Origin: Shewanella benthica
GTDB taxonomy: Bacteria; Pseudomonadota; Gammaproteobacteria; Enterobacterales; Shewanellaceae
Reading direction: 5' to 3'
Assembly (NCBI GenBank): GCA_023284085.1
Contig: JAKVHY010000022.1
Location: forward strand, 43,402 to 107,401
DNA: 64,000 nucleotides
Below the pieces are notes generated by a model. That model was given only the letters and a program-made list of their open reading frames with translations. It was not told where the DNA came from and made no database searches. Within the stretch, counting starts at the first letter, position 1. The number at the start of each line of letters is the position of its first letter. A program made the position numbers and the translations under genes. This document shows, piece after piece, positions 7,957 through 19,037 of the stretch.

Positions 7957-9594
7957 ATGACAATTATGCAATTGATATATTGGCTCATTGCCAGTGTAGG
8001 TAACCTGTTAGCCCTCTACTTTTTAAGTACAAGTCCCCTCTCCATATTGCTATTAGTATTCACAGTCTGTTACACAGTCATCGGCTTTTATGATCTCAAG
8101 TTTAGTTCTCACAATTTAAACAGACTCTACCCTGTGGTCGCCTACCTTCGCTATTTCCTCGAGTCCTATCGGATCGAGATCCAACAATATTTCATCGCCA
8201 ATGACACAGAGGAACGCCCCTTTAATCGAGAGCAGAGGTCCTTGGTATACCAGAGAGCCAAGAATGTCCGCGACACTATTGCCTTCGGTACCCAGAGAGA
8301 TCTGCTCGAAGAGAACTATCTTAGCCTATGGCATTCACTGTCCCCAAAAAAAGTAAGCGATGAGGTGAAACGTATCAGATTCGGCGGACCCGACTGCACT
8401 CAGCCCTATGAGGCCTCATACTTAAACATATCGGCCATGAGTTTTGGCTCATTAAGCGCAAACGCTATCGAAGCCTTGAACCTTGGTGCCAAACAGGCCG
8501 GTTGCTTTCATAATACGGGAGAAGGCGGCGCTAGTCCCTACCACCTTAAACACGGTGGTGACATAGTGTGGCAGATAGGCTCAGGGCTATTCGGTTGTCG
8601 TGATGATGAAGGCAACTTTAACCCGGCCACCTTCGAGATCATGGCTAAGCGGCCACAAATAAAGATGATTGAGATAAAGCTCAGCCAAGGTGCAAAACCT
8701 GGCCACGGTGGTGTACTGCCAAAGGCTAAAATTACCCGAGAAATTGCCGAAATCCGTCATATACCCATGGACAGAGACTGCGTATCCCCGGCGGTAAACC
8801 CAGAATGCACCACCCCGATAGCCTTGCTGAATTTTGTTGCGCGTTTAAGAACGCTCAGTGGTGGTAAACCTGTGGGTTTCAAACTCTGTATCGGTAATCC
8901 CGCCGAATTTCTCGGGATCTGTAAGGCCATGATTGAAACCGGCATCACCCCAGACTTCATCACAGTCGACGGCGCCGAAGGTGGCACAGGCGCCGCACCG
9001 GTAGAGTTCACTAACCGGCTCGGCATGGTGTGTCTCGAAGCCGTGTATTTTGTTCACAATGCCTTAATCGGCGTGGGGTTAAGAGATAAAATTCGCATCA
9101 TAGCCTCAGGGAAAACCGCATCTAGCTTCGACCTGCTCGCTAAAATTGCCCTTGGCGCCGATACGGTTAACGCCGCGCGCACCATGATGTTAGCCCTAGG
9201 GTGTATCCAGTCCCGCCACTGCAACACCAATCTGTGCCCCACCGGCGTAGCCACCCAAGATCCAGCCAGAGCCAAGGCGATCAATGTGCAGGAGAAGAGT
9301 CTGAGGATTAGAAATTTCCATCACAATACCCTGGAGAGCTTCTATGAACTCGTCGGCAGCATGGGCTTAGATGATCCCGCTAAATTGCTACCACAAATGA
9401 TAAAGCGCCGCTCACCCTACGGCTTACTCATGTCTATGGGTAGCTTAATAAAACCCGTAGCGCCGAATGCACTGATTGAAAACGGTGAACTGGATGATGC
9501 CTGGCAGATTTGGTGGGATAGCTGCAGTGCCAAGCAATTCTATGCCGAAGATGTGTTCTTCCTCAAGCCCCCCGAGTTGAGGCATCAGGCCTAA
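7957..9594 (+). CDS. Membrane-anchored FMN-binding glutamate-synthase-like protein
   Basis: A 545-residue protein of the stand-alone GltB-domain family. Two hydrophobic N-terminal segments (residues about 3–22 and 26–42) anchor it in the membrane. The FMN barrel follows with ISAMSFGSLS, GEGGASPYH, SQGAKPGHGG, DGAEGGTGAAP and the [3Fe-4S] cysteines in CIQSRHCNTNLCPTGV. It lacks the glutamine amidotransferase and C-terminal domains of true GltB, so its amino donor and physiological role are unclear. The ATG at 7957 has AAGGA upstream; the TTG at 7927 is not needed. Confidence 0.85.
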   Translation: MTIMQLIYWLIASVGNLLALYFLSTSPLSILLLVFTVCYTVIGFYDLKFSSHNLNRLYPVVAYLRYFLESYRIEIQQYFIANDTEERPFNREQRSLVYQRAKNVRDTIAFGTQRDLLEENYLSLWHSLSPKKVSDEVKRIRFGGPDCTQPYEASYLNISAMSFGSLSANAIEALNLGAKQAGCFHNTGEGGASPYHLKHGGDIVWQIGSGLFGCRDDEGNFNPATFEIMAKRPQIKMIEIKLSQGAKPGHGGVLPKAKITREIAEIRHIPMDRDCVSPAVNPECTTPIALLNFVARLRTLSGGKPVGFKLCIGNPAEFLGICKAMIETGITPDFITVDGAEGGTGAAPVEFTNRLGMVCLEAVYFVHNALIGVGLRDKIRIIASGKTASSFDLLAKIALGADTVNAARTMMLALGCIQSRHCNTNLCPTGVATQDPARAKAINVQEKSLRIRNFHHNTLESFYELVGSMGLDDPAKLLPQMIKRRSPYGLLMSMGSLIKPVAPNALIENGELDDAWQIWWDSCSAKQFYAEDVFFLKPPELRHQA

Positions 9595-9730
9595 GCATCT
9601 AGGCCTATAACAAGATCCACAACCACCATGAAAATCAGCGGAAAAATAACGGAGACGATAAACATGGTTAACTCAACGTAGCTCAAAGGCTCAGGAAAAA
9701 TAAAAGTTGTTTGTTGAATTACAAATAATA

Positions 9731-9755
9731 AAAAAGGCGCCCGAGGCGCCTTTTT
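9731..9755 (-). terminator. Bidirectional terminator between the GltB-like gene and sucD
   Basis: AAAAAGGCGCC and GGCGCCTTTTT form a perfect 11-base inverted repeat around a 3-base loop. It has a T run on both strands and lies between convergent genes; it ends the suc transcript 17 bases after the sucD stop. Confidence 0.9.
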
Positions 9756-9771
9756 AAACCGGGAGGACTAA

Positions 9772-10644
9772 TTACCAACCCGTTCTAGTACGTAATGCTT
9801 TACCGATATCGGCAAGTGAACGAACTGTCGTTACGCCTGCAGCTTCAAGAGCGGCAAACTTATCTTCAGCAGTACCTTTACCACCGGCGATGATTGCGCC
9901 AGCATGACCCATACGCTTGCCTTCAGGTGCAGTTACACCGGCAATGTATGAAACAACAGGTTTAGTCACGTGAGCCTTGATGTACTCGGCCGCTTCTTCT
10001 TCAGCAGTACCACCGATCTCACCAATCATGACAATAGCTTCGGTCTGTGGATCGTTCTGGAATAACTCAAGAACGTCGATGAAGTTAGTACCAGGAATTG
10101 GATCGCCACCGATACCAACACAAGTAGACTGACCGAAACCTTCATCGGTAGTCTGCTTAACCGCTTCATAGGTCAGCGTACCTGAGCGAGAAACGATACC
10201 GACTTTACCCGGCTTGTGGATGTGACCAGGCATGATACCAATCTTACACTGACCAGGAGTGATAACACCCGGACAGTTAGGACCGATCATACGCACGCCA
10301 GTCTCTTCAAGTTTAACTTTAACCTGAAGCATATCCAGAGTCGGGATGCCTTCTGTGATACAAACGATAAGCTCGATGCCACCGTCGATAGCTTCAAGAA
10401 TGGCATCTTTACAGAAAGGAGCAGGTACATAGATAACAGATGCAGTAGCACCTGTTTGAGCGACGGCTTCTTTAACTGTGTTAAATACTGGCAGACCAAG
10501 ATGAACTTTGCCGCCTTTACCAGGTGAAACACCGCCGACCATCTGAGTACCGTAATCGATAGCTTGCTCAGAATGGAATGTACCTTGACCGCCGGTAAAT
10601 CCCTGACAGATAACTTTAGTATCTTTATTGATTAAGATAGACAT
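9772..10644 (-). CDS. sucD: Succinyl-CoA synthetase alpha subunit
   Basis: SucD forms with SucC the TCA enzyme that turns succinyl-CoA into succinate while making ATP or GTP. The 290-residue protein shows the CoA-binding N-terminal Rossmann fold ([20 protein letters not shown]), [10 protein letters not shown], the [10 protein letters not shown] loop and the phosphorylated histidine in RMGHAGAI. The start ATG shares one base with the sucC stop (TAATG), so the two are translationally coupled. A strong terminator follows. Confidence 0.97.
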   Translation of the reverse strand: MSILINKDTKVICQGFTGGQGTFHSEQAIDYGTQMVGGVSPGKGGKVHLGLPVFNTVKEAVAQTGATASVIYVPAPFCKDAILEAIDGGIELIVCITEGIPTLDMLQVKVKLEETGVRMIGPNCPGVITPGQCKIGIMPGHIHKPGKVGIVSRSGTLTYEAVKQTTDEGFGQSTCVGIGGDPIPGTNFIDVLELFQNDPQTEAIVMIGEIGGTAEEEAAEYIKAHVTKPVVSYIAGVTAPEGKRMGHAGAIIAGGKGTAEDKFAALEAAGVTTVRSLADIGKALRTRTGW

Positions 10645-11810
10645 TATTTGCCCTCCGCAGCTTTAACAACTTGCTCAGCCGCGTCAGTAAGACTCGTGGC
10701 AGCGATGATATCGAGATCTGAACCAGCCAATACTTCACGGCCAAGTTCTGCGTTAGTACCTTCAAGACGGACAATAACAGGTACGGTTACACCGACCTCT
10801 TTAACCGCACCGATAATACCTTCCGCGATCATGTCACAACGCACGATACCACCGAAGATGTTAACCAATACTGCTTTAACGTTATCGTCAGACAGGATGA
10901 TCTTGAACGCTTCAGCTACACGTTCTTTAGTCGCTCCGCCGCCAACATCTAGGAAGTTAGCTGGTCTGCCGCCGTGTAGGTTAACTATGTCCATGGTACC
11001 CATAGCAAGGCCCGCGCCGTTAACCATACAGCCGACGTTTCCGTCTAGTGCCACATAGTTAAGCTCGAACTTAGCAGCATGTGCTTCACGAGCATCATCT
11101 TGTGACGGATCGTGCATGTCACGGATTTTAGGCTGACGGTACAATGCGTTGCCATCGATGCCAATCTTACCGTCGAGACAGTGAATGTTGCCTTCGGTGG
11201 TGATCACTAGCGGGTTGATCTCTAGCAATGCAAAATCATGGTCTTCAAACATCTTAGCTAAGCCCATGAAGACTTTAGTGAACTGCTTCATCTGAGTCGG
11301 GTTTAGGCCCAACTTGAAGCCAAGATCACGTGCTTGGAATGGCTGAGGACCTGTCAATGGATCTATGATGGCCTTGTGGATCAACTCTGGCGTATTTTCA
11401 GCCACAGTCTCAATATCAACACCGCCTTCGGTAGAAGCCATGAATACCACACGACGTGAAGCGCGATCGACAACGGCACCTAAGTACAATTCGTTGGCGA
11501 TGTCAGTGCAGGTTTCTACTAAAATCTTAGCAACCGGCTGACCCTTCTCATCTGTCTGGTAAGTAACCAGGTTTTTACCTAACCAATGTTCGGCAAACGC
11601 TCTGATCTCGTCTTTAGAGCTAGTAACCTTAACGCCACCTGCTTTACCACGGCCGCCTGCGTGTACTTGACACTTAACAACCCAAGTGTCACCGCCAATC
11701 CTTCCAGCAGCTTCAACGGCTTCTTGTGGTGTATCACAAGCAAAACCTTCTGACACTGGTAAACCATATTCGGCAAAAAGGGCTTTTGCCTGATACTCAT
11801 GCAAATTCAT
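10644..11810 (-). CDS. sucC: Succinyl-CoA synthetase beta subunit
   Basis: The 388-residue ATP-grasp subunit of succinyl-CoA synthetase. It begins [19 protein letters not shown] and carries the nucleotide-binding [16 protein letters not shown], the metal-binding LEINPLV, and the C-terminal [13 protein letters not shown] with the succinate-site LEGTNAELG. Length and motifs are standard. It is separated from sucB by 114 bases that contain two hairpins, and overlaps sucD by one base. Confidence 0.97.
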   Translation of the reverse strand: MNLHEYQAKALFAEYGLPVSEGFACDTPQEAVEAAGRIGGDTWVVKCQVHAGGRGKAGGVKVTSSKDEIRAFAEHWLGKNLVTYQTDEKGQPVAKILVETCTDIANELYLGAVVDRASRRVVFMASTEGGVDIETVAENTPELIHKAIIDPLTGPQPFQARDLGFKLGLNPTQMKQFTKVFMGLAKMFEDHDFALLEINPLVITTEGNIHCLDGKIGIDGNALYRQPKIRDMHDPSQDDAREAHAAKFELNYVALDGNVGCMVNGAGLAMGTMDIVNLHGGRPANFLDVGGGATKERVAEAFKIILSDDNVKAVLVNIFGGIVRCDMIAEGIIGAVKEVGVTVPVIVRLEGTNAELGREVLAGSDLDIIAATSLTDAAEQVVKAAEGK

Positions 11811-11843
11811 GATGATCTATCCGTATACTTCTAATCAAATTTA

Positions 11844-11901
11844 ACTGGCTCTTTCGGGGCCAGTAACGAGGGTAATACCCGTCACATCCTCAGACGTGAC
11901 G
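11844..11901 (-). promoter_or_regulatory. Two hairpins between sucB and sucC
   Basis: In the 114-base sucB–sucC gap, ACTGGC/GCCAGT (11844–11849 with 11859–11864) and CGTCAC/GTGACG (11880–11885 with 11896–11901) form two six-base stems. Neither has a T run, so they look like RNA processing or stability elements, not full terminators. Confidence 0.4.
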
Positions 11902-11924
11902 AGTATGGTGTCACTGCAATTATT

Positions 11925-13115
11925 TTATAAATCTAACAGTAGACGAGTTGGGTCTTCGAGGAAGTCCTTAATGGCAACCAGGAAGCCAACTGACTCACGA
12001 CCATCGACAATACGGTGATCGTAAGAGAGTGCCAGGTACATCATGGGCAGGATTTCAACCTGACCATTGACTGCCATAGGACGATCCTTGATGGCATGCA
12101 TGCCTAAGATCGCGCTCTGTGGCAGGTTCAAAATAGGTGTCGACATCAATGAACCAAACACACCACCGTTAGTGATGGTGAAGTTACCGCCAGTCATATC
12201 TGCAACGGTTAACTTACCGTCACGGCCCTTGAGCGCCAATTCACGCACATTACGCTCGATATCGGCAAGGCTCATGGTGTCGGTATCACGCAGTATAGGC
12301 GTAACCAGACCACGGGGTGTAGAAACCGCGATACTGATATCGAAATAGTTGTGATAAATGATGTCATCGCCATCGATAGAGGCATTAACTTCAGGGAAGC
12401 GCTTCAGTGCTTCGGTCACGGCCTTGATGTAGAAAGACATGAAGCCCAGACGGACACCATGACGCTTCTCGAAGAGCTCCTGATACTGCTTACGGATATC
12501 CTTGATAGGCTGCATGTTGACTTCGTTGAACGTAGTCAGCATGGCTGTAGAATTTTTAGCTTCCAGAAGACGTTTAGCAATCGTCTTACGTAGGCGTGAC
12601 ATAGGCACACGCTTCTCGCTACGCTCAGCCAGAGGCGCGACAGCAGCAGGTGCACTTGCAGCTGGAGCCGTTGCAGCCTTGGCATTCTTAACGAAAGCTT
12701 CGACATCTTCCTTAGTGATACGTCCGCCAACACCTGTGCCTTTAAGCTTGCTAGCATCGATATTATGCTCGGCAATCAAACGGCGAACCGATGGGCTAAG
12801 GGCGTCATTTGACTCATCAGTCGCTTCAGGAGTCGCGGCTTCGGCTTCGGCCTTAGTCACTTCCTGGCCGGCTACTACGCCGGCGATAAACTTGGCGATA
12901 ACGACTTCACCAAGCACTGTGTCACCCTCTTCGGCCAAGAACTCGGAGATTGAACCATCTTCTGGTGCAACCACTTCGAGTATAACTTTATCAGTCTCGA
13001 TATCGACGAGGTTCTGATCGCGAGTGACTTGTTCGCCAGCTTTCACATGCCAAGTGGCAATGGTCGCATCGGCAACAGATTCTGGCAGTACGGGTACCTT
13101 AATTTCGATACTCAT
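11925..13115 (-). CDS. sucB: Dihydrolipoyl succinyltransferase (E2 of 2-oxoglutarate dehydrogenase)
   Basis: The E2 core that moves the succinyl group to CoA. In order over 396 residues: a single lipoyl domain with the lipoylated lysine at K43 (DIETDKVI), a peripheral-subunit-binding domain ([22 protein letters not shown]), an Ala/Pro-rich linker, and the catalytic domain ending with the active-site [11 protein letters not shown]. It lies 32 bases downstream of sucA and is part of the sdh–suc transcript. Confidence 0.97.
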   Translation of the reverse strand: MSIEIKVPVLPESVADATIATWHVKAGEQVTRDQNLVDIETDKVILEVVAPEDGSISEFLAEEGDTVLGEVVIAKFIAGVVAGQEVTKAEAEAATPEATDESNDALSPSVRRLIAEHNIDASKLKGTGVGGRITKEDVEAFVKNAKAATAPAASAPAAVAPLAERSEKRVPMSRLRKTIAKRLLEAKNSTAMLTTFNEVNMQPIKDIRKQYQELFEKRHGVRLGFMSFYIKAVTEALKRFPEVNASIDGDDIIYHNYFDISIAVSTPRGLVTPILRDTDTMSLADIERNVRELALKGRDGKLTVADMTGGNFTITNGGVFGSLMSTPILNLPQSAILGMHAIKDRPMAVNGQVEILPMMYLALSYDHRIVDGRESVGFLVAIKDFLEDPTRLLLDL

Positions 13116-13147
13116 TATGAGCTATCCTTTTTATAAATTGTCTGTTA

Positions 13148-15970
13148 CTACAGCTTTAATGCTGTTTTGATCAAAGAGTCTTGCTGCTGAGCATGCAATG
13201 TAGGGTAACCACAGGCAGGTGCAGCTGATGCTTCACGACCGGCATAGGTTAACTGAGCACCCGCCGGGATTTCACCCCAGAAATGATGCTGACTACAGTA
13301 CCAGGCGCCCTGGTTTTGCGGCTCTTCCTGACACCAGACAAAATCTTTGACATGCTGGTATTGAGCTAATGTCTCTTCCATCTCAGCGTGAGGGAACGGA
13401 TAAAGTTGCTCCACACGGATAAGAGCGACATTAGTGATATTCTCTTTACGACGTCTCTCTAGCAGTTCGAAATAGACCTTACCGCTACAGAAAACCACGC
13501 GATCCACCTTGCTGCTATCTAGGGTGTCCATCTCAGGGATAACGTTCTGGAACGTTCCCTGTGCAAGCTCTTCCATGCTGGAAACAGCTAATGGATGACG
13601 CAGCAAAGATTTAGGAGACATCACGATCAGAGGACGACGCATAGGACGTACAACCTGACGTCTGAGCATGTGATAAACCTGAGCCGGTGTCGATGGTACG
13701 CAGACCTGCATGTTGTGGTTGGCACATAATTGCAGGAAACGCTCCAGACGAGCACTCGAATGCTCAGGTCCCTGACCTTCATAGCCATGGGGTAGCAACA
13801 TAGTCAGACCACACAAGCGGCCCCACTTCTGCTCACCAGACGAGAGGAACTGATCGATGACGACTTGGGCACAGTTAGCGAAATCACCAAACTGAGCTTC
13901 CCATAGGGTCAATCCACCCGGCTCAGCCGTGGCATAACCGTATTCGAAAGCGAGTACGGAAGCTTCAGATAAGACTGAATCGGTCAGGTCAATCGGGCCT
14001 TGCTCATCGGCAATGTTGCGTAGCGGCATATAAGCCGATGCATCATTTTGATTATGCAGTACCGCATGGCGGTGGAAGAAGGTTCCACGACCCGAGTCCT
14101 GGCCCGTAATACGAATACGTTTCTTGTCTTCGAGAATCGACGCATAAGCCAGAGTCTCGGCGAAGCCCCAATCGAGCAGTTTCTCACCTTTTGCCATCAG
14201 GGCGCGATCTTTGTAGATCTTAGCCACGCGAGACTGCAACTTGTGAGATTCAGGCACGTAACTGATCTTATCCGCAAGATTGCGAATACGCTCCATCGAC
14301 ATCTGAGCCGGATAGTCTTCATCCCACTCTCTGTTGATGTAGGGTGACCAGTCGACCGAATGCAATGTCATCGGGCGCCATTCATCGACCACACAATCAC
14401 CGTGATCTAAGGCATCGCGATAGGCATTGATCATCGCAGTGACTTCATCGGCGGCCAAGGTATTCTCGGCAATCAGCTTATCGGCATAGATCTTACGCGG
14501 CGTAGAGTGCTTCTTGATCTTGGCATACATCAGCGGTTGAGTCGCACTCGGCTCATCGGCTTCGTTATGGCCATGGCGGCGATAACAAACCAGATCGATA
14601 ACCACATCACGCTTAAATTCGTTACGATAATCGACGGCCAGCTGAGAGATGAAGGCAACAGCCTCCGGGTCGTCTGCATTAACATGGAAAATCGGCGCCT
14701 GCACCATCTTAGCGATATCGGTACAATACTCAGTTGAGCGTATATCTTCCTGATTCGAGGTGGTGAAACCTACCTGATTATTAATCACGATGCGTATGCT
14801 GCCACCGACCTTGAAGCCGCGAGTCTGAGACATGTTGAATGTCTCCTGGACTATGCCCTGACCCGTGATAGCCGAGTCACCATGAATGGTGATAGGCAAG
14901 ACTTCGAGGCCATCATCACAGCCGCGACGATCCAGACGAGCACGCACCGAGCCCATGACGACCGGATTAACGATCTCCAGGTGCGATGGGTTAAACGCGA
15001 GGGCCAGGTGAACGTTGCCACCGGGCGTCTTAAAATCGGAGGAGAAACCTTGGTGATACTTAACATCACCCGAACCGTTGAGTTCGTCGCTATGTTTACC
15101 GGCGAATTCGTCAAACAACTCAGCTGGTTTCTTACCTAAGATATTAACCAGTAAGTTCAGACGACCACGGTGAGCCATGCCCACAACGACCTCTTTGGTG
15201 CCGGCTTCGCCCGCACGATAGATGATCTCGCGCATCATAGGAACAAGCGCATCGCCACCTTCGAGAGAGAAACGTTTCGCGCCTGGGAATTTGGCCCCTA
15301 AGTATTTCTCCATACCTTCGGCGGCGTTCAAGCCTTGGAGGATACGGGTTTTAACAGTTTTATCGTAATTAGCTCTACCTAAAGAAGGTTCTAACCTTTG
15401 CTGGATCCAGCGCTTCTCGTCAGTATCTATCATGTGCATGTATTCGGCACCGATAGAGCCACAATATGTGGCCTTCAATGCGTGTACAAGATCCACAAGC
15501 TTCATGGTTTCGCCACCATGAGCAAATGAACCTGTATTGAATTCACGCTGCATATCTTCGCTTGTTAAGCCATGGAAGGCCGGGTCCAGCTCAGAAACCA
15601 GGTCACGTTTCCACAGTCCCAGAGGGTCGAGATTAGCGTTCTGGTGGCCACGGAATCGATGAGCGTTGATCATCTGCAGGACTTTAACTTGCTTAGCGTC
15701 GACTTCAGGATCTGTCACACGGGGCGAGCCCTTCTGACGTCCTTCGAGCGCTAAACTACGAAAATAATCACGTACTTTAGAGTGGGCTGCTTCGGGTACA
15801 TCAGCCGATGCGCCGTTGGCATGAGGGAGGTTATCAAACACCACTTGCCAGTCTTGGGAAACAGACTGAGGGTCTTCTTGATAGGCTTCATACATCTCTT
15901 CTACATAGGTCGAATTAGCACCGTTTAGGTGTGATGATTCGAGCCAGGCTTTCATGATGCCTTGGTGCAT
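13148..15970 (-). CDS. sucA: 2-oxoglutarate dehydrogenase E1 component
   Basis: The thiamine-diphosphate-dependent E1 subunit that decarboxylates 2-oxoglutarate, 940 residues. Visible landmarks are the N-terminal E2-binding helix (SSHLNGANSTYVEEMYEAYQ), VVGMAHRGRLN, GDSAITGQG, the ThDP region VIDLVCYRRHGHNEADEP, and the transketolase C-half with GQDSGRGTFFHRHA. I chose the ATG at 15970 because AAAGGA lies just upstream; the ATG at 15985 contains that ribosome site. sdhB lies 232 bases upstream. Confidence 0.97.
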   Translation of the reverse strand: MHQGIMKAWLESSHLNGANSTYVEEMYEAYQEDPQSVSQDWQVVFDNLPHANGASADVPEAAHSKVRDYFRSLALEGRQKGSPRVTDPEVDAKQVKVLQMINAHRFRGHQNANLDPLGLWKRDLVSELDPAFHGLTSEDMQREFNTGSFAHGGETMKLVDLVHALKATYCGSIGAEYMHMIDTDEKRWIQQRLEPSLGRANYDKTVKTRILQGLNAAEGMEKYLGAKFPGAKRFSLEGGDALVPMMREIIYRAGEAGTKEVVVGMAHRGRLNLLVNILGKKPAELFDEFAGKHSDELNGSGDVKYHQGFSSDFKTPGGNVHLALAFNPSHLEIVNPVVMGSVRARLDRRGCDDGLEVLPITIHGDSAITGQGIVQETFNMSQTRGFKVGGSIRIVINNQVGFTTSNQEDIRSTEYCTDIAKMVQAPIFHVNADDPEAVAFISQLAVDYRNEFKRDVVIDLVCYRRHGHNEADEPSATQPLMYAKIKKHSTPRKIYADKLIAENTLAADEVTAMINAYRDALDHGDCVVDEWRPMTLHSVDWSPYINREWDEDYPAQMSMERIRNLADKISYVPESHKLQSRVAKIYKDRALMAKGEKLLDWGFAETLAYASILEDKKRIRITGQDSGRGTFFHRHAVLHNQNDASAYMPLRNIADEQGPIDLTDSVLSEASVLAFEYGYATAEPGGLTLWEAQFGDFANCAQVVIDQFLSSGEQKWGRLCGLTMLLPHGYEGQGPEHSSARLERFLQLCANHNMQVCVPSTPAQVYHMLRRQVVRPMRRPLIVMSPKSLLRHPLAVSSMEELAQGTFQNVIPEMDTLDSSKVDRVVFCSGKVYFELLERRRKENITNVALIRVEQLYPFPHAEMEETLAQYQHVKDFVWCQEEPQNQGAWYCSQHHFWGEIPAGAQLTYAGREASAAPACGYPTLHAQQQDSLIKTALKL

Positions 15971-16083
15971 TTCTATTCCTTTCAAACTTTATACACTTGT
16001 TTAGCCGAAGTTTTGTAAATGTACCCTTCGTCGTAGATACAAAAAGACTGACGAGAGGTACACAGTTTTTGCCGCCCCTGGAT

Positions 16084-16158
16084 TTCTGCTATTGCAGAAT
16101 TCACGGCATATTGTAGTTCCATTACATAAAGAGCCACTTCTCCACAGAGAAGTGACTC
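16084..16158 (-). promoter_or_regulatory. Hairpins between sdhB and sucA
   Basis: The 232-base sdhB–sucA gap holds GAGCCACTTCT paired with AGAAGTGACTC (16131–16141 with 16148–16158, one mismatch) and a smaller TTCTGC/GCAGAA stem (16084–16089 with 16094–16099). Without a strong T run they may only partly terminate or protect RNA ends, letting sdh read into suc. Confidence 0.4.
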
Positions 16159-16202
16159 AATTCGAGCTATCTAATTATTACTATCAGCTCTTTGTGTCGC
16201 AT

Positions 16203-16910
16203 TTACACCGCTCTCTTCAACAACATGGACTTAATATGTCCAATTGCCTTAGTCGGATTGAGTCCCTTAGGACAGACATCCACACAGTTCATGATGCCAT
16301 GACAACGGAATACGCTGTATGCATCATCAAGTTCCGATAAACGCTCTTCGGTTGCAGTGTCACGGCTATCGATTAGGAAACGATAGGCATGTAACAAGCC
16401 AGCTGGACCGATGAACTTATCAGGGTTCCACCAGAAAGATGGACAAGAGGTAGAACAACAAGCACACATGATGCACTCATATAAACCATCTAATTGTTCA
16501 CGTTCCTCAGGTGATTGCAGATGTTCACGCGCAGGCGTTTTCTCATCGTTAATCAGATAAGGCTTGATCTTCTCGTACTGAGTGTAGAACTGAGACAGGT
16601 CTACAATAATGTCACGGACAACAGGCATTCCCGGCAGAGGTCTTAACTCGATCTTCTTACCCTTGAAGGTAGACACTGGCGTGATACAAGCCAGACCGTT
16701 CTTGCCATTCATGTTTAGGCCATCGGAGCCACAAACACCTTCACGACATGAACGACGAAATGCCAACGTAGGATCTTGCTCTTTCAGCAATATCAGTGCA
16801 TCCAGAACCATCATATCGGTACCTTCTGCAACGTCTAATGTGTAATCCTTCATATACGGCTTAGCGTCTACATCGGGATTATAGCGATAAACTGCGATAT
16901 TCAAATTCAT
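16203..16910 (-). CDS. sdhB: Succinate dehydrogenase iron-sulfur subunit
   Basis: SdhB carries electrons from FAD to quinone through three iron-sulfur clusters. The 235-residue protein shows the [2Fe-2S] ligands in CREGVCGSDG and a later C in NGLACI, then the ferredoxin-like motifs CIMCACCSTSCPSFWW and CHGIMNCVDVCPKGLNP. It acts on the cytoplasmic face of the inner membrane with SdhA, SdhC and SdhD. It starts 12 bases after sdhA. Confidence 0.97.
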   Translation of the reverse strand: MNLNIAVYRYNPDVDAKPYMKDYTLDVAEGTDMMVLDALILLKEQDPTLAFRRSCREGVCGSDGLNMNGKNGLACITPVSTFKGKKIELRPLPGMPVVRDIIVDLSQFYTQYEKIKPYLINDEKTPAREHLQSPEEREQLDGLYECIMCACCSTSCPSFWWNPDKFIGPAGLLHAYRFLIDSRDTATEERLSELDDAYSVFRCHGIMNCVDVCPKGLNPTKAIGHIKSMLLKRAV

Positions 16911-16922
16911 CTCTGTATCTCC

Positions 16923-18689
16923 TTAGTATGTACGCTTGATCGGTGGGAAGGCTGCACGAAGCTTAGGCGACATGTTAACCGGACGACGATCCATTGTTTC
17001 AGTAACCGGGTCGAACAGGCTGTGACACAACCAGTTCTCATCATCACGCTCGAGGAAATCTTCACGTGAATGAGCACCACGGCTCTCGGTACGGAAATTG
17101 GCGGCATAAGCCGTCGCAATCGCAGTCGCCATCAAGTTATCCAGCTCTAAACATTCGATACGCTGAGTATTAAACTCTCTCGAATTATCCGAAAGCTTTG
17201 CATTGGCCAGGCGTTCACGAATTTGCTTCAGCTCTTCCAGGCCTTCAGCCATAGAGTCGCCACGGCGAAATACGGAGAAGTTCAGCTGCATACAGAGCTG
17301 TAAATCTTTACGGATCTGCACCGGATCTTCGCCGTCTTTATTGCTTTCCCAACGGTTCAGACGTGCTAGAGACGCATCGATGTCGGCTTCAGTGGCATCT
17401 TTCGGATTAGGAGTCTCATCCAGGGCCTTACCCAGATGCTGACCCGCTGCACGACCAAATACCACTAAATCCAGCAGTGAGTTGCCGCCTAAGCGGTTAG
17501 CGCCGTGTACCGATACACAGGCAATCTCACCGACGGCAAATAGACCAATCACATCACTTTCTGTGCCATCTTCACTCTTACGAATGACCTGGCCGCTCAC
17601 TTTAGCAGGCAGACCACCCATCATGTAATGACACGTGGGTAGTACAGGGATTGGTGCATCGGCCGGATCGATATGGGCGAATGTACGCGACAGTTCACAC
17701 ACACCAGGAAGACGCGCTTCCAGTGTTTCTTTGCCTAAGTGATCCAGCTTGAGTAGCAAGTGCGGACCTAAAGGACCATCTAAACCACGACCTTCACGAA
17801 TCTCGGTCATCATAGAACGTGCAACCACGTCTCGAGAGGCCAAATCTTTCGCGTTAGGCGCATAACGTTCCATGAAACGTTCGCCGTCTTTGTTGAGCAG
17901 ATATCCGCCTTCGCCACGACAACCTTCGGTCACCAGCACACCGGCTCCCGCGATTCCCGTAGGATGGAACTGCCACATCTCCATATCTTGCATCTGTATA
18001 CCGGCGCGCATTGCCATGCCGACACCATCGCCGGTATTAATATGTGCGTTGGTAGTAGAAGCATAGATGCGACCCGCGCCACCAGTAGCGAGTACGGTAG
18101 CCTTGGCCTTGAAATAAACGATTTCACCACTCTCGATATCGATAGCGGTACAACCGACAATCACGCCGTCTTCGTTCTTCACCAAGTCAAGTGCATACCA
18201 CTCGGAGAAGACTTGTGTCTTATGCTTAACATTTTGCTGATAAAGACAATGTAGCAGTGCATGACCGGTACGGTCGGCAGCTGCGGCGGTACGAGCCGCT
18301 TGCTCGCCACCAAAGTTTCTAGACTGACCACCGAACGGACGCTGGTATATCTTGCCGTTCTCGAAACGAGAAAACGGCAGACCCATGTGCTCAAGTTCGA
18401 TAACCGCCTCGGGACCTTTCTGGCACATGAATTCGATCGCTTCTTGGTCACCGATAAAATCGGAACCTTTAACCGTATCGTACATGTGCTGTTCCCAATG
18501 ATCTTCATGGGCATTGCCTAAAGCGACTGTGATGCCGCCTTGAGCCGAAACCGTATGAGAACGAGTCGGGAACACTTTAGATAAAAGCGCACAGCTCTTA
18601 CCTTCTTTTGAAATCTGTAATGCTGCTCGCATACCTGCGCCACCGGCACCGATCACGACCACATCAAATTCGCGTACTGGAATACTCAC
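16923..18689 (-). CDS. sdhA: Succinate dehydrogenase flavoprotein subunit
   Basis: The catalytic FAD subunit, 588 residues, oxidising succinate to fumarate. It has the dinucleotide-binding [17 protein letters not shown], the FAD-attachment region with His in [12 protein letters not shown], the active-site QFHPTG and HYMMGG, and [18 protein letters not shown]. The start is GTG at 18689, placed immediately after the TAA of sdhD with no gap, so SdhD and SdhA translation is probably coupled. Confidence 0.97.
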   Translation of the reverse strand: MSIPVREFDVVVIGAGGAGMRAALQISKEGKSCALLSKVFPTRSHTVSAQGGITVALGNAHEDHWEQHMYDTVKGSDFIGDQEAIEFMCQKGPEAVIELEHMGLPFSRFENGKIYQRPFGGQSRNFGGEQAARTAAAADRTGHALLHCLYQQNVKHKTQVFSEWYALDLVKNEDGVIVGCTAIDIESGEIVYFKAKATVLATGGAGRIYASTTNAHINTGDGVGMAMRAGIQMQDMEMWQFHPTGIAGAGVLVTEGCRGEGGYLLNKDGERFMERYAPNAKDLASRDVVARSMMTEIREGRGLDGPLGPHLLLKLDHLGKETLEARLPGVCELSRTFAHIDPADAPIPVLPTCHYMMGGLPAKVSGQVIRKSEDGTESDVIGLFAVGEIACVSVHGANRLGGNSLLDLVVFGRAAGQHLGKALDETPNPKDATEADIDASLARLNRWESNKDGEDPVQIRKDLQLCMQLNFSVFRRGDSMAEGLEELKQIRERLANAKLSDNSREFNTQRIECLELDNLMATAIATAYAANFRTESRGAHSREDFLERDDENWLCHSLFDPVTETMDRRPVNMSPKLRAAFPPIKRTY

Positions 18690-19037
18690 TTAAACACCCC
18701 ACACAATCAAAAGGCCAGCTGCCATATAAGACAAGGCTGCTACGACAACAACAAACTGAAGTAAACCACGAAGCATTAACGGCTTAACGTAATCTGTTAG
18801 CACCTGCCAGATACCGATCCAAGCGTGAACCAGAATAGCAACCAGGGCTAGCAAGGTGAATACTTTCATCGGCAGAGCGCTGAACAAGCCATGCCATGCG
18901 TCGTAGGTTAGTGGAGAGCTAAGGGCAATAAATCCAACCACAAAAATAGTGTATAGGGCTAAGATGATTGCGCTTGCGCGTATTAGAATAAAGTCATGAA
19001 CACCACTGCGTCCAAGACTCGCTGCATTAGTTACCAT
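18690..19037 (-). CDS. sdhD: Succinate dehydrogenase membrane anchor SdhD
   Basis: A 115-residue hydrophobic anchor with three membrane helices ([54 protein letters not shown]). [14 protein letters not shown] contains the haem-ligand histidine and quinone-site residues typical of SdhD. The ATG at 19037 overlaps the sdhC stop by seven bases; the open frame to 19127 is an artefact inside sdhC. Confidence 0.92.
   Translation of the reverse strand: MVTNAASLGRSGVHDFILIRASAIILALYTIFVVGFIALSSPLTYDAWHGLFSALPMKVFTLLALVAILVHAWIGIWQVLTDYVKPLMLRGLLQFVVVVAALSYMAAGLLIVWGV

Noticed and set aside
12502..13017. 171-codon open frame antisense to sucB
   Set aside because: It is the mirror of a GC-balanced conserved gene, is rich in S, A and T, and has no ribosome site.
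14048..15139. Several 85–99-codon frames antisense to sucA
   Set aside because: They are typical shadows of a highly expressed conserved gene.
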